DNA of 64,000 nt from Actinernus sp. WN-2022 (GCA_030867875.1 JAOWCC010000936.1:78959032-79023031), one strand, 5' to 3'. Counted from the stretch's first letter, positions 30,101 through 33,819 are shown. The notes: generated by a model not told the origin, from the sequence alone. Numbers and translations: made by a program.

Positions 30101-33019
30101 CGAGCCCTGGTAACACATTAACTGGAGGTAGCTGGTGATATAAAGCTAACATTAAAGGATAATGATGAAAGTTAATGTGCCTCGTCTTTCTTTAAGCTAC
30201 TTTTTGTTCACCCATCCGATGAGAGGGCGTCGGCTTTCAAACCAAAATGTTCACCATTTAAAGACTACATATTTTTTAGGAGCGTGAAGATGATCTGAGC
30301 AAGGAGGCTCAGCGGCAGGATTACAACGATGGACTGCGGCAGGACTTCGCCCAGTATGCCAATGCATTCCATGGCTGGCTAACCGAGACGAGGTACGAAC
30401 TGTTGAGATCGCAGTACAATGTCATGCTAGAAGATCCAGTGATGGTGACCACTGGAGACTAAGCTAACCACCACTGTGTCTTAGAGAGTGGTATAAAGCG
30501 TGTAATTGTTTACCATCGTATCTTAGAGAGTGGTATAAAGCGTGTAATTGTGATTCTTGTGAATATGCTGTGGAGATGTTTTTTTTTACGACTTCCCAAA
30601 CTACTTTTACCTCGTAACATCTGAATATGTTTCTGCTATCATTATTGAACGTCTGTTCTCGATTAAATTCTTTTTGGGGTCAGTAGTAGGTCTTCTATAA
30701 CGTTATCTTTCCCTTTGCAGGGCTATCATGGTGGAAGGACAAGGTGACCTTGAGGACCAACTAGCGGAGATCAAGAAGAAGGATGCGGAGATTGCCGAGC
30801 GGAAGGTGGACCTGGAAGTGATCGAGGGTCTCGGTGCTCAGATGGAGGAAGCTCTGATCCTCGACAACAGGTAAACTGACTCGATGGCTGATTTGACCTT
30901 CAGCCTCATGAATTACTCATCTCGTTGGTTGTTTCCCTTCAGGTACACGGAGCACAGTACAGTGGATCTTGCCCAGCAGTGGGACCAGCTCGACCAGCTT
31001 GCCATGCGCATGAACCACAACCTGGAACAACAGATCCAGGCTCGTAAGACTACCGGTGTGTCTGAGGAAACACTCAAGGAATTCACCATCATGTTCAAGT
31101 ACGTTTATTGTTATCTGCTGTATAAGCAATAGCCTTATGTGTGATGATGTCACGTGATCACCACCAAGCCTCACTTTTGTATTGAGGAAATGTTGTGCCA
31201 AAGAGAGGCTTGGTGGTGATCACGTGACATGCATAAGGCTTATTTCCGGCACAAAATGTTGTACGTAGTCTCTTCGAGAGTGCTCTCTTATTCCCTTGGG
31301 CGCTCTCACAAAGTCTCTAGCGCCGGATTCTTCCCTATACCTGCATCAGTCGCATTATACTCTTAAAGTGCAGAGTCTGCTGGTTCAAATCACGGGTGTT
31401 ATTGGTCATTTCCTTCCAAAGATTTACCGGTAAAGAAATCAACGAATATAAGCAATGCTCGTCGTGAAATTAACGATAGCTTGCAAACACAAACCACAAA
31501 GGACGATTTCTTAGACAGTCTAAATCTTAAGCCGATGATCCACGGCTCAACATTTGTTTCCAACATCGTTCAACATTTGTTGGCAACAAACATTCAACCG
31601 TGTATCATACCATGTTGAATGTTGACAGAAGCGAGTCAACATGTTGAACGATGTTGCATCTTGTTAAATGGAATAGAGCATGTCTCTATTTCCTGCAACA
31701 TCGTTTAACATGTTGACTCGCTTCTGTCAACATTCAACATGGTATAATACACGGTTGAACATTTGTTGCCAACAAATGTTGAACGATGTTGGAAACAAAT
31801 GATCGGCTTGGCCCCAAGGTTTTTCACGATCTTGTTCTCTACTTACCTGAAAAATTAGACAGTTTAGGGTTAAGTTCTCCTACACCGTGAGGAGTTTCCC
31901 CTTTGATAGATTCGTTTTTCCAACCATAATTCTTGGCTTTCGATTAATCGCAGAGATTAAAATCGGAAAGACGTGCCATGTTGGTTAATCTAAACAAGGA
32001 ATTGGTTTTAACGTCGATCAAGGTCACGTGAAAAAGAAGACGTCTATGGAGGACCCATTAGAGCCTAAAGGTTCCTAACTGGTTGTTATTTGGTATTTTT
32101 TGCATGTCGTAGGCATTTCGACAAGGACAAGTCTGGTTACCTGGAGCACCAAGAGTTCAAGTCCTGTTTGAGATCTCTAGGCTACGACCTGCCTGTTGTT
32201 GAGGAGGGAGAGACCGATCCCGAGTTTGAGGCTATTGTCGACCGTGTGGACCCCAACGGGTAAGTTACACCAACAATGAATCAGTGGCTTTCTCGACTGC
32301 CTATAAACAAAAACCCTTTTTAAGGATCTTTATTTGGACCATTGAACTGATGACAGACATTTATAGCAACGTTGTGTAACTATATTGTTGTTGCTTTGTT
32401 TGTTGTAGTGATGGGGTTGTAGCTATGGGTGAATACATGGCATTCATGATCAGCCGGGAGACTGAAAACGTTGGGTCCAGTCAGGAGGTCGAGCATGCTT
32501 TCAAGGCTCTGACGGAGGGAGGCAAGAGGAAATACGTCACAGAATCCGACCTCTACCAGGTGAGATTCGACAGACAATGTTTTTCGTGCTTCTAAATAAA
32601 TAAAGGTTGAATTGTTGTTATTAGGGATGTTTTTTAATTATTTTGTTGCTGCTGTTGAGCTGGCCCTATTTCAGATGGCACTAAACTCAGTTCCTCGTGT
32701 ATGTCAGACTTCCATCAACTTAACCCGCATCCTAGTTACCCTAAATCATCCCACATGGGTCATACCAGTTATTCTAATGTATCCCTAATGAGAATCCCAA
32801 GATCAATGCCACACGTGCATGTTACTCGACTTCTCTTCAGTCAATAGCCTGTCAGACTACCATTTGTTGTGAACTTCTTTTTCACAGTCACTCACCAAGG
32901 AGCAAGCCGAGTACTGCATTGACCGCATGCAGCCGTACGTGGACGACAAGGGAAGAGAGATACCTGGAGCGTATAACTATAAGTCCTTCTGTGAGGCCCT
33001 GTTCAATTCTGGCATGTAA
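81..33019 (+). CDS. SPTAN1: Alpha-spectrin, C-terminal ~70% (42 exons; gene enters from the left edge)
   Basis: Alpha-spectrin pairs with beta-spectrin in the sub-membrane actin-spectrin skeleton. The 42 exons total 5,115 nt (1,704 residues plus stop) and every splice junction is GT–AG and frame-consistent. Local residues 1–261 are spectrin repeats from about the 7th onward (e.g. [12 protein letters not shown]). An SH3 domain at 262–315 starts ALYDY and includes the DWWKVE and GFVPAAYV motifs. Triple-helix repeats continue to about 1,400, followed by the conserved [11 protein letters not shown] segment and the beta-spectrin-pairing end. The C terminus is calmodulin-like, with two canonical EF-hand loops (D1565–E1576 and D1608–E1619). 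Human alpha-II spectrin is about 2,470 residues, so roughly 700 N-terminal residues lie before the window. The vertebrate calpain/caspase/calmodulin loop after SH3 is absent, as in invertebrates. Each exon is listed separately. Confidence 0.97.
387..1785. mobile_element. TA-flanked TIR element (Tc1/mariner-like ends), degenerate
   Basis: Ends are inverted: CAGTACCGCCTGAAATTATT at left and the complement of CAGTACTGCCTGGAATTATT at right, each bordered by TA. A second diverged copy of the right end sits near 1,667–1,688. The interior (about 1,281–1,640) holds two copies of a ~200-bp unit containing TTCCGAAGC and TTTCTTGTTC. Its open frames do not resemble a transposase, so it is probably non-autonomous. 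Family assignment rests only on the TA target and CAGT terminus. Confidence 0.6.
2101..2217 (+). CDS. SPTAN1: Alpha-spectrin exon a2 (residues 24–62)
   Basis: Acceptor CATATTTCAG, donor GTACTT. It reads [20 protein letters not shown] and onward, the C-helix of the repeat, 39 codons in phase 0. Confidence 0.94.
2297..2432. mobile_element. Compact MITE (AGAGCAGATTT ends)
   Basis: Its ~23-bp ends are inverted (AGAGCAGATTTTATACGAG against AGAGTGGATTTCATATGAG). The ends and the inner GCATGCTGTACAGTAACC reappear at 48,128–48,880, where another sequence has expanded the element. No clean target duplication is visible. Confidence 0.5.
2433..3353. other. Intron sequence with a diverged dispersed repeat
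   Basis: About 2,470–2,650 (CTGCTCGAAAGTGATGCAAG) matches, in inverted orientation, about 6,120–6,340. This suggests two copies of an AT-rich MITE or a pair of arms. Nothing recognisable was found in the rest. Confidence 0.3.
3358..5338. mobile_element. 2-kb foldback element flanked by TTAA (piggyBac-like ends)
   Basis: TTAA at 3,354–3,357 and 5,339–5,342 brackets an element starting CCCTTTATGTCCC and ending with the complement of CCCTTTCGCACC. Almost the whole element is two ~0.95-kb inverted arms. For example, the segment around 3,890–3,960 with TCATATTGGAATCAATGGCA recurs inverted at about 4,785–4,850. The arms meet near 4,345–4,385. TTAA target plus CCCTTT ends fit piggyBac-type non-autonomous elements. 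Small open frames in both arms are mirror shadows with no recognised domain. Confidence 0.75.
5343..6502. other. Intron without recognisable gene
   Basis: AT-rich sequence containing the diverged repeat at about 6,120–6,340 that pairs with 2,470–2,650. Nothing else was recognised. Confidence 0.3.
6503..6629 (+). CDS. SPTAN1: Alpha-spectrin exon a3 (residues 63–104)
   Basis: Acceptor CCTTTTAG, donor GTAAATG. Contains [20 protein letters not shown], the conserved A-helix with its tryptophan. Ends in phase 1. Confidence 0.95.
6676..6835 (+). mobile_element. tRNA-derived SINE
   Basis: The head resembles a tRNA: an A-box-like GTGGCATACTTGTTAAGCGC and a B-box-like GATTCGAGCC about 35 bp later. 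It is followed by the TTTCTCCAGGTTCTCTGGTT tail type shared by several animal SINE families. It lies in the intron after exon a3. Confidence 0.6.
7346..7398 (+). CDS. SPTAN1: Alpha-spectrin exon a4 (residues 105–122)
   Basis: Acceptor CTTATATAG, donor GTAAGC. Reads [18 protein letters not shown], completing the codon split with a3. Confidence 0.95.
7519..7588 (+). CDS. SPTAN1: Alpha-spectrin exon a5 (residues 123–145)
   Basis: Acceptor ATTTGCAG, donor GTACTT. Reads [17 protein letters not shown] and onward; ends in phase 1. Confidence 0.94.
7635..8540. mobile_element. Older MITE interrupted by the TTAA element, with short tandem duplications
   Basis: The ends (ACGAGAACCGATCACATT at left, TTAGTTCTCATTGTCTAAGT at right) are inverted and match the copy at 52,506–52,795. 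After the nested insertion, a ~52-bp unit ending GTTGAGTGCAAGACATTAAC is repeated at about 8,301–8,414. Confidence 0.55.
7746..8295. mobile_element. Young TTAA-flanked foldback MITE (AGTGCC ends)
   Basis: TTAA at 7,742–7,745 and 8,296–8,299 flanks two 194-bp inverted arms (7,746–7,939 and 8,102–8,295). The arms differ at only one position that I can see. The terminus AGTGCCTATCACCC is shared in part with the elements at 46,255 and 27,751. The near-identity of the arms suggests a recent insertion or arm homogenisation. It is inserted inside the older repeat at about 7,635–8,540. Confidence 0.8.
8541..9152. other. Intron, nothing recognised
   Basis: AT-rich sequence with no open reading frame of interest and no clear repeat. 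Confidence 0.3.
9153..9220 (+). CDS. SPTAN1: Alpha-spectrin exon a6 (residues 146–168)
   Basis: Acceptor TTATGAAG, which has a weak pyrimidine tract, and donor GTGTGT. Reads [19 protein letters not shown]. Frame and homology fix the boundary. Confidence 0.91.
9340..9660. repeat. Dispersed repeat, also present at 13,990–14,235
   Basis: Shares GCATCTGTACTCT, AACACATG and ACCAATCAGAG blocks, plus AGAGGACAGA and AATGACAT, with the intron before exon a13. It is probably an old TIR element; the ends are not resolved. Confidence 0.4.
9734..9883 (+). CDS. SPTAN1: Alpha-spectrin exon a7 (residues 169–218)
   Basis: Acceptor TATCTGTAG, donor GTAAAA. Contains [20 protein letters not shown], the A-helix tryptophan and the DDYGKD turn of repeat 9. 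Confidence 0.96.
9935..10260. repeat. Dispersed ~330–370-bp repeat, also at 28,266–28,640
   Basis: Both copies begin near CATGGCAACC or CATGGTAACC, contain CACTTGTCACACTGA or CACCTGTCACACTGA, and end CATTTATCCACATTAAA. The type of element is unknown. Confidence 0.4.
10431..10523 (+). CDS. SPTAN1: Alpha-spectrin exon a8 (residues 219–249)
   Basis: Acceptor CTTATTGCAG, donor GTAGTT. Reads [19 protein letters not shown] and onward, the B-helix leading into the SH3 insertion. Confidence 0.95.
10524..11320. other. Intron, mostly unrecognised
   Basis: About 10,624–10,682 (GATTGCTTGCACAAGATTGA, GCATGCGCTAGAATC) resembles a block at 36,985–37,042 inside the repeated segment, so it is probably a MITE relic. 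Nothing else was recognised. Confidence 0.3.
11321..11460. mobile_element. Hairpin MITE (ATTGAAGGGCTG ends)
   Basis: Ends are ATTGAAGGGCTGAGTGCAAA and the inverted CAGCCCTTCAAT. The arms continue for about 60 bp with mismatches, including the GTGACT/AGTCAC blocks. Confidence 0.6.
11638..11698. repeat. Inverted pyrimidine/purine low-complexity tract
   Basis: A TCTCTCCCTCTCTC tract meets an AGAGAGGGAGGG tract around TCGTCGAGAG, so it can fold back on itself. Confidence 0.5.
11910..12041 (+). CDS. SPTAN1: Alpha-spectrin exon a9: SH3 domain, first half (residues 250–293)
   Basis: Acceptor TTCCTCTAG, donor GTACTT. Contains [20 protein letters not shown] followed by LTLLNSTNK. This covers the RT loop and diverging turn of the spectrin SH3 domain. 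Confidence 0.98.
12205..12305 (-). mobile_element. SINE body fragment (same family as 20,221 and 22,597)
   Basis: On the minus strand it reads CTGCAAATGGTTAGACCTTC, then ACGTCTTCTCGGATAAGGAC. This is the conserved body of the two complete tRNA-headed copies; the head is missing. Confidence 0.6.
12663..12814 (+). CDS. SPTAN1: Alpha-spectrin exon a10: SH3 second half and linker (residues 294–343)
   Basis: Acceptor GATTTACTAG, donor GTATGT. Reads [20 protein letters not shown]: the SH3 tryptophan pair and the ALYDY-partner proline/tyrosine surface. A linker to the next repeat follows. Confidence 0.98.
13052..13166 (+). CDS. SPTAN1: Alpha-spectrin exon a11 (residues 344–382)
   Basis: Acceptor CCTTTCTAG, donor GTATGA. 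Contains [14 protein letters not shown], the A-helix of the repeat after SH3. Confidence 0.94.
13404..13487 (+). CDS. SPTAN1: Alpha-spectrin exon a12 (residues 383–410)
   Basis: Acceptor CCACAAATAG, donor GTAAGA. Reads [20 protein letters not shown], then KKFDDFQK. It ends just before the position where vertebrates carry the calpain/caspase loop. Confidence 0.95.
13612..13688. mobile_element. 77-bp MITE with 9-bp target duplication
   Basis: The TIR begins CAACCTCGTGACCAGGGTCT and inverts at the right end. Both sides carry GCTATGTAT (13,603–13,611 and 13,689–13,697). Loop sequence is only ~20 bp. A 9-bp duplication fits Mutator-like elements; the family is inferred. Confidence 0.75.
13724..14011. 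mobile_element. MITE with CAGGGTTCCCACG ends
   Basis: Ends are CAGGGTTCCCACGGTCAGGG and the inverted GCGTGGGAACCCTG. A second copy in opposite orientation lies at 51,142–51,437. The CAGGG terminus resembles hAT MITEs, but no target duplication survives. Confidence 0.6.
14284..14480 (+). CDS. SPTAN1: Alpha-spectrin exon a13 (residues 411–475)
   Basis: Acceptor TTTGTTTCAG, donor GTAAGT. Starts [20 protein letters not shown] and runs straight on to [19 protein letters not shown]. The vertebrate cleavage and calmodulin-binding insertion is missing here. Confidence 0.95.
14798..14942 (+). CDS. SPTAN1: Alpha-spectrin exon a14 (residues 476–524)
   Basis: Acceptor GCTCTCCAG, donor GTGCGT. Reads [20 protein letters not shown], then [20 protein letters not shown]. 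Confidence 0.96.
14981..15969. mobile_element. TTAA-flanked element (CTCTTTCGGGTC ends)
   Basis: TTAA at 14,977–14,980 and 15,970–15,973 flanks perfect 12-bp TIRs, CTCTTTCGGGTC. Around 15,240 the block CATCATTAAGTCTGAAGACG resembles CTTCATTAAGTCTGATAATG in the arms of the 3,358–5,338 element. The two TTAA families therefore appear related. No transposase frame was recognised. Confidence 0.75.
16146..16262 (+). CDS. SPTAN1: Alpha-spectrin exon a15 (residues 525–563)
   Basis: Acceptor GACCTCGTAG, donor GTACGT. Reads [20 protein letters not shown], ending in [10 protein letters not shown]. Confidence 0.93.
16354..16418 (+). CDS. SPTAN1: Alpha-spectrin exon a16 (residues 564–584)
   Basis: Acceptor TTTCTTTCAG, donor GTTAGT. 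Reads [20 protein letters not shown] and ends in phase 2. Confidence 0.94.
16640..16870 (-). repeat. (ACAAT)n microsatellite with probable LINE-type 3' end
   Basis: About 13 ACAAT units (about 16,655–16,717) are followed by ACTTTATTTACCC and an AT-rich stretch. Read on the minus strand this is a retroelement-like 3' end with a TTGTA tail. A shorter relative lies at about 230–245. The element body was not recognised. Confidence 0.45.
17266..17365 (+). CDS. SPTAN1: Alpha-spectrin exon a17 (residues 585–618)
   Basis: Acceptor CATACTAG, donor GTTAGA. Reads [20 protein letters not shown] and onward, nearly identical to vertebrate alpha-II in this segment. Confidence 0.97.
17463..17611 (+). CDS. 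SPTAN1: Alpha-spectrin exon a18 (residues 619–667)
   Basis: Acceptor CTCTCATTAG, donor GTAAAA. Contains [20 protein letters not shown] and KEHYASPDI. Confidence 0.95.
17721..17769 (+). CDS. SPTAN1: Alpha-spectrin exon a19 (residues 668–684)
   Basis: Short exon with acceptor TTTTTACAG and donor GTTCGT. Reads [16 protein letters not shown]. Both flanking phases require it. Confidence 0.93.
18052..18299 (+). CDS. SPTAN1: Alpha-spectrin exon a20 (residues 685–766)
   Basis: Acceptor CTCCCATTAG, donor GTATAC. Contains [40 protein letters not shown] and [10 protein letters not shown]. Confidence 0.97.
18625..18872 (+). CDS. SPTAN1: Alpha-spectrin exon a21 (residues 767–849)
   Basis: Acceptor TACTTTCCTAG, donor GTAAGA. 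Contains [20 protein letters not shown] and [20 protein letters not shown], which are highly conserved. Confidence 0.97.
18873..19250. other. Intron, nothing recognised
   Basis: No repeat or open frame of interest was seen. Confidence 0.3.
19251..19435 (+). CDS. SPTAN1: Alpha-spectrin exon a22 (residues 850–911)
   Basis: Acceptor TCCCCTACAG, donor GTAGGG. Contains [20 protein letters not shown] and [14 protein letters not shown]. Confidence 0.96.
19513..19655. mobile_element. Hairpin MITE (GATTCACACTAATGCG ends)
   Basis: The left arm, with GCAGACGCAAGCAACGTA, is inverted in the right arm, with TACGTTGCTTGCG. The outer ends GCTGATTCACACTAA and TTAGAGTGAACCAGC also pair. Confidence 0.6.
20084..20188 (+). 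CDS. SPTAN1: Alpha-spectrin exon a23 (residues 912–946)
   Basis: Acceptor TTAATTACAG, donor GTACGT. Reads [20 protein letters not shown], then [15 protein letters not shown]. Confidence 0.97.
20221..20420 (+). mobile_element. tRNA-derived SINE, copy 1
   Basis: tRNA-like head: AGCAAAGTGGTTAAGCGCCC as A box and GGTTCAATTCCCAGTCGGG as B box. It is followed by ACACTCGGGGTCTTAAA and a body containing CTGCAAATGGTTGTACCGTC. It shares head and body with 22,597–22,800. Confidence 0.75.
20561..20670 (+). CDS. SPTAN1: Alpha-spectrin exon a24 (residues 947–982)
   Basis: Acceptor TGTGTTTCAG, donor GTAAGT. Reads [20 protein letters not shown] and onward. Confidence 0.96.
20738..21172. mobile_element. Foldback element, TTTACTA ends
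   Basis: Left TTTACTACCATTTGCAAGC and right GCTAGTAAATGG invert. Inner arms share GCGTGAA, ATTCGTT and GAAACCTAG blocks. The AGCGTGAA end region also resembles the 22,318–22,563 element. Confidence 0.55.
21389..21487 (+). CDS. SPTAN1: Alpha-spectrin exon a25 (residues 983–1015)
   Basis: Acceptor CATGCTTAG, donor GTAAGT. Contains [15 protein letters not shown]. Confidence 0.96.
21646..21766 (+). CDS. SPTAN1: Alpha-spectrin exon a26 (residues 1016–1056)
   Basis: Acceptor TACTCGTAG, donor GTAAGT. Reads [20 protein letters not shown], then [20 protein letters not shown]. Confidence 0.97.
21964..22192. mobile_element. MITE (AGGGAGTTGAAAC ends)
   Basis: Left ATATAAGGGAGTTGAAACAT and right ACGTTTCAACTCCCGTATAT are inverted. 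There is no recognisable coding sequence between them. Confidence 0.55.
22318..22563. mobile_element. Foldback MITE with TA borders
   Basis: Left TACCATTTGCGTTCAAGC and right GCTCGAACACAAACGGTA pair, and the arms continue through AGCGTGAA and GACGTTTGCCTC. The loop is short and the borders are TA on both sides. Confidence 0.6.
22597..22800 (+). mobile_element. tRNA-derived SINE, copy 2
   Basis: Best-preserved copy. A box is CAGCGCAGTGGTTAAGCGCC and B box is GGGTTCAAACCCTGGCCAG. ACACTCGGGTCTTAAAATAA and the body with ATGGTTAGACCTTCACGTC follow. A MetaSINE-type family is possible; not verified. Confidence 0.75.
22801..23196. other. Intron, nothing recognised
   Basis: Unique-looking intron sequence up to exon a27. 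Confidence 0.25.
23197..23318 (+). CDS. SPTAN1: Alpha-spectrin exon a27 (residues 1057–1096)
   Basis: Acceptor CTTTCTATAG, donor GTGAGC. Reads [20 protein letters not shown] and ends [14 protein letters not shown]. Confidence 0.95.
23526..23815. repeat. TIR element with internal ~130-bp tandem duplication
   Basis: ATGTGTTCAATTGACCGTAT pairs with ATACGGTCAATAGAACACA near 23,680–23,698. Two ~110-bp segments then share CATATGTCAGCAAGT-type and GTACCTGAACCAGTGAT blocks. Confidence 0.5.
23872..24004 (+). CDS. SPTAN1: Alpha-spectrin exon a28 (residues 1097–1141)
   Basis: Acceptor TTTCCCACAG, donor GTTAGT. Contains [20 protein letters not shown] and GDTLAAVQ. Confidence 0.97.
24298..24396 (+). CDS. 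SPTAN1: Alpha-spectrin exon a29 (residues 1142–1174)
   Basis: Acceptor GTATTTTCAG, donor GTGAGT. Reads [20 protein letters not shown] and onward. Confidence 0.96.
24506..24553 (+). CDS. SPTAN1: Alpha-spectrin exon a30 (residues 1175–1190)
   Basis: Short 48-nt exon with acceptor TTTTCTAG and donor GTATGT. Reads [16 protein letters not shown]. Confidence 0.93.
24936..25265. mobile_element. TTAA-flanked MITE (AGTGCAAGT ends)
   Basis: TTAA at 24,932–24,935 and 25,266–25,269 borders AGTGCAAGT and its inverse. It ends 30 bp before exon a31. The AGTGC terminus links it to the elements at 7,746, 27,751 and 46,255. Confidence 0.6.
25296..25407 (+). CDS. SPTAN1: Alpha-spectrin exon a31 (residues 1191–1227)
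   Basis: Acceptor TTCCCTCTAG, donor GTAATG. Contains [20 protein letters not shown], one of the best-conserved segments of alpha-spectrin. Confidence 0.98.
25586..25793. repeat. 15/30-bp minisatellite (CCTCCTAGC units)
   Basis: Alternating 15-mers GGTCCTCCTAGCAAG and GGTCCTCCTAGCGAG, about 14 units, in the intron after exon a31. Confidence 0.85.
25919..25995 (+). CDS. SPTAN1: Alpha-spectrin exon a32 (residues 1228–1253)
   Basis: Acceptor GATTTCCCAG, donor GTAATG. Reads [20 protein letters not shown], then LITKQ. Confidence 0.96.
26228..26437 (+). CDS. SPTAN1: Alpha-spectrin exon a33 (residues 1254–1323)
   Basis: Acceptor TTTCGTACAG, donor GTGAGA. Contains [20 protein letters not shown] and [20 protein letters not shown]. 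Confidence 0.97.
26438..26962. other. Intron, nothing recognised
   Basis: No repeat or open frame of interest between exons a33 and a34. Confidence 0.3.
26963..27079 (+). CDS. SPTAN1: Alpha-spectrin exon a34 (residues 1324–1362)
   Basis: Acceptor ATTTTTCCAG, donor GTGAGT. Reads [20 protein letters not shown], then [18 protein letters not shown]. The 18-bp minisatellite begins 13 bp after its donor. Confidence 0.98.
27092..27369. repeat. 18-bp minisatellite (TGACGCATTGAACTGGTG)
   Basis: About 15 units start 13 bp after the donor of exon a34. Variant units (GACGGCATCGAACTGG, GACAGTATCGAACTGG) flank a homogeneous core of six. Reverse-strand open frames here are artefacts of the repeat. Confidence 0.9.
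27751..28681. mobile_element. TTAA-flanked foldback with a nested repeat
   Basis: TTAA at 27,747–27,750 and 28,682–28,685. The ends AGTGAAGTGG and AGTGCCTATGAAGTG (inverse) match after an 8-bp gap, then ATCGACCC. The arms share ATTTTGTGCAATTAAAAATA, AATTGTCAAAATCATGC and ACATGCGTGACGTC around a centre near 28,010–28,060. The dispersed repeat at 28,266–28,640 is inserted in the right arm. Confidence 0.65.
28266..28640. repeat. Nested dispersed repeat (copy of 9,935–10,260)
   Basis: It interrupts the right arm of the surrounding foldback. It contains a short CTTACCAACCATA triplicate and a GGGAGGGGC duplicate. Confidence 0.4.
28722..28837 (+). CDS. SPTAN1: Alpha-spectrin exon a35 (residues 1363–1400)
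   Basis: Acceptor TTATTGACAG, donor GTACGT. Contains [20 protein letters not shown] and [14 protein letters not shown]. The open frame continues past the donor by chance, but homology puts the splice after the first two bases of the proline codon. Confidence 0.96.
29055..29302. mobile_element. Hairpin MITE (CTCTTCTTAATATTTATG ends)
   Basis: About 60 bp inverted arms: CTCTTCTTAATATTTATG, then AATTAGCTACT, then AAAACGAGGCTATCCCCGCA, with a few mismatches. The middle contains AAAATGGCGGCGCGGACGG. No coding sequence. Confidence 0.7.
29303..29852. other. Intron with palindromic GTGGTATATACCAC motif
   Basis: Around 29,710–29,790 the palindrome GTGGTATATACCAC and related GTGGTATA motifs recall the ends of the MITEs at 47,499 and 54,672. 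Nothing else was recognised. Confidence 0.3.
29853..29916 (+). CDS. SPTAN1: Alpha-spectrin exon a36 (residues 1401–1422)
   Basis: Acceptor TATTTTCAG, donor GTAATC. Reads [20 protein letters not shown], a hallmark segment before the C-terminal partial repeats. Confidence 0.98.
29917..30279. other. Intron, nothing recognised
   Basis: No structure seen between exons a36 and a37. Confidence 0.25.
30280..30392 (+). CDS. SPTAN1: Alpha-spectrin exon a37 (residues 1423–1459)
   Basis: Acceptor TATTTTTTAG, donor GTACGA. Contains [20 protein letters not shown]. Confidence 0.97.
30721..30870 (+). CDS. SPTAN1: Alpha-spectrin exon a38 (residues 1460–1509)
   Basis: Acceptor CCTTTGCAG, donor GTAAAC. Contains [20 protein letters not shown] and MEEALILDN. 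Confidence 0.97.
30943..31098 (+). CDS. SPTAN1: Alpha-spectrin exon a39 (residues 1510–1561)
   Basis: Acceptor TTCCCTTCAG, donor GTACGT. Contains [20 protein letters not shown] and [20 protein letters not shown]. This region packs against the EF-hand domain. Confidence 0.98.
31131..31240. mobile_element. 110-bp hairpin MITE
   Basis: Arms of about 43 bp, AGCCTTATG then TCACGTGATCACCACCAAGC, pair with the right half. The first bases lie 33 bp after the donor of exon a39. Confidence 0.7.
31530..31808. mobile_element. Hairpin element built of CAACATTTGTT motifs
   Basis: Arms of ~130 bp run from AGCCGATGATCC to GGAAACAAATGATCGGCT. Within the arms are smaller palindromes of CAACATTTGTTG and GTTGAACGATGTTG, giving nested hairpin potential. 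No open frame. Confidence 0.65.
32113..32259 (+). CDS. SPTAN1: Alpha-spectrin exon a40: first EF-hand (residues 1562–1610)
   Basis: Acceptor ATGTCGTAG, donor GTAAGT. EF-hand loop 1 is [12 protein letters not shown], with D1, D3, S5, G6 and E12 all suited to calcium binding. The second loop starts in the last codons (VDPNG). Confidence 0.98.
32409..32559 (+). CDS. SPTAN1: Alpha-spectrin exon a41: second EF-hand (residues 1611–1661)
   Basis: Acceptor TTTGTTGTAG, donor GTGAGA. Completes the loop [12 protein letters not shown], which has canonical D1, N3, D5, G6 and E12. [20 protein letters not shown] follows. Confidence 0.98.
32560..32887. other. Last spectrin intron, nothing recognised
   Basis: No repeat with clear ends between exons a41 and a42. 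Confidence 0.3.
32888..33019 (+). CDS. SPTAN1: Alpha-spectrin terminal exon a42 with stop (residues 1662–1704)
   Basis: Acceptor TTTTTCACAG. Contains [20 protein letters not shown] and ends [10 protein letters not shown] before TAA at 33,017–33,019. This is the atypical EF3/4 half of the calmodulin-like domain. Confidence 0.97.
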   Translation, partial: SLTKEQAEYCIDRMQPYVDDKGREIPGAYNYKSFCEALFNSGM

Positions 33020-33287
33020 ACAGAACAGTAGCGCTTGTAATCCTGCTACAGCACGTTGGCCAGTGTATTGTTAGCAACAACAAACAGTTTAGAAACTCCA
33101 CAAACCTTCAGATTCCAAAGAATTTAGATAAAAGAAAACTAGAAACTTCGAAATAGACATTGATTAATTTTACTAAATCCTATCTGCTCGAGTCTTGTTT
33201 TAATTTGAATGTTTCCTCAGCAAGGCAATAGATGGTCATAGCTTGACTCCTATAGAAATATTCTGATACAGTTTCTGGAATATATAC

Positions 33288-33293
33288 AATAAA
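33288..33293 (+). promoter_or_regulatory. Candidate polyadenylation signal for alpha-spectrin
   Basis: AATAAA lies 269 bp after the spectrin stop codon and is the nearest canonical hexamer. Use of this site is inferred, not shown. Confidence 0.5.
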
Positions 33294-33315
33294 GGAAATC
33301 ACATGAATGAAAGTG

Positions 33316-33398
33316 CTATTCGGAATATTCGGAATTCGTAATGTTTTGAAAGTTTTCGCTTTTAAAACATTACGAGTGACCATTATTCCAGAATAGCA
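33316..33398. repeat. Short imperfect hairpin downstream of alpha-spectrin
   Basis: GCTATTCGGAATA pairs with TATTCCAGAATAGC, and CGTAATGTTTTGAAAG pairs with TTTTAAAACATTACG. It could be a small MITE in the 3' flank. Confidence 0.45.
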
Positions 33399-33537
33399 CG
33401 AGAAAATTCATGGGTTTATTTTGTTTATAGCCAGGCGTTACGTGCGTGTTTTTTTTCAAAGTTTGTATTGAGAAAAGGAAAGTTATTTTAGTCTCTTTAA
33501 CACCAAACAAACAGATTGAAAATCTCGCTCTTGTTAA

Positions 33538-33645
33538 GCAAAGCTGAATGCCTCTGGCTTACGATGGATTAGTGAACTGGCCGACTTTAACTTCGAAATT
33601 ACGTACAAGCCAGGAAAGTCGAATGCAGATGCCGACACACTGGCT
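33538..33645 (+). pseudogene. Ty3/gypsy retrotransposon RNase H relic
   Basis: A 36-codon segment reads RWISELADFNFEITYKPGKS, then NADADTLA. This matches the end of the RNase H domain in Ty3/gypsy pol (typically W..EL.DF.F.I.Y.PGK.N..AD.LSR). It is cut off by a stop upstream and by TGA at 33,646. No LTRs or other pol parts were seen nearby. Confidence 0.75.
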
Positions 33646-33819
33646 TGAATGCCAATTTCTCCGTTTCCATGACAATTTCCAAATTGCACTCATACCTATT
33701 TTTGCACTCTGTTAGGCTGTAATGCACTAACTCTTAACCAATTAGAATTAATAAATTTTCTTGAGAATACTATAATATGGTAAACTTTATTCAGTGATCT
33801 CTGGTATCGTTCGTCCCGT

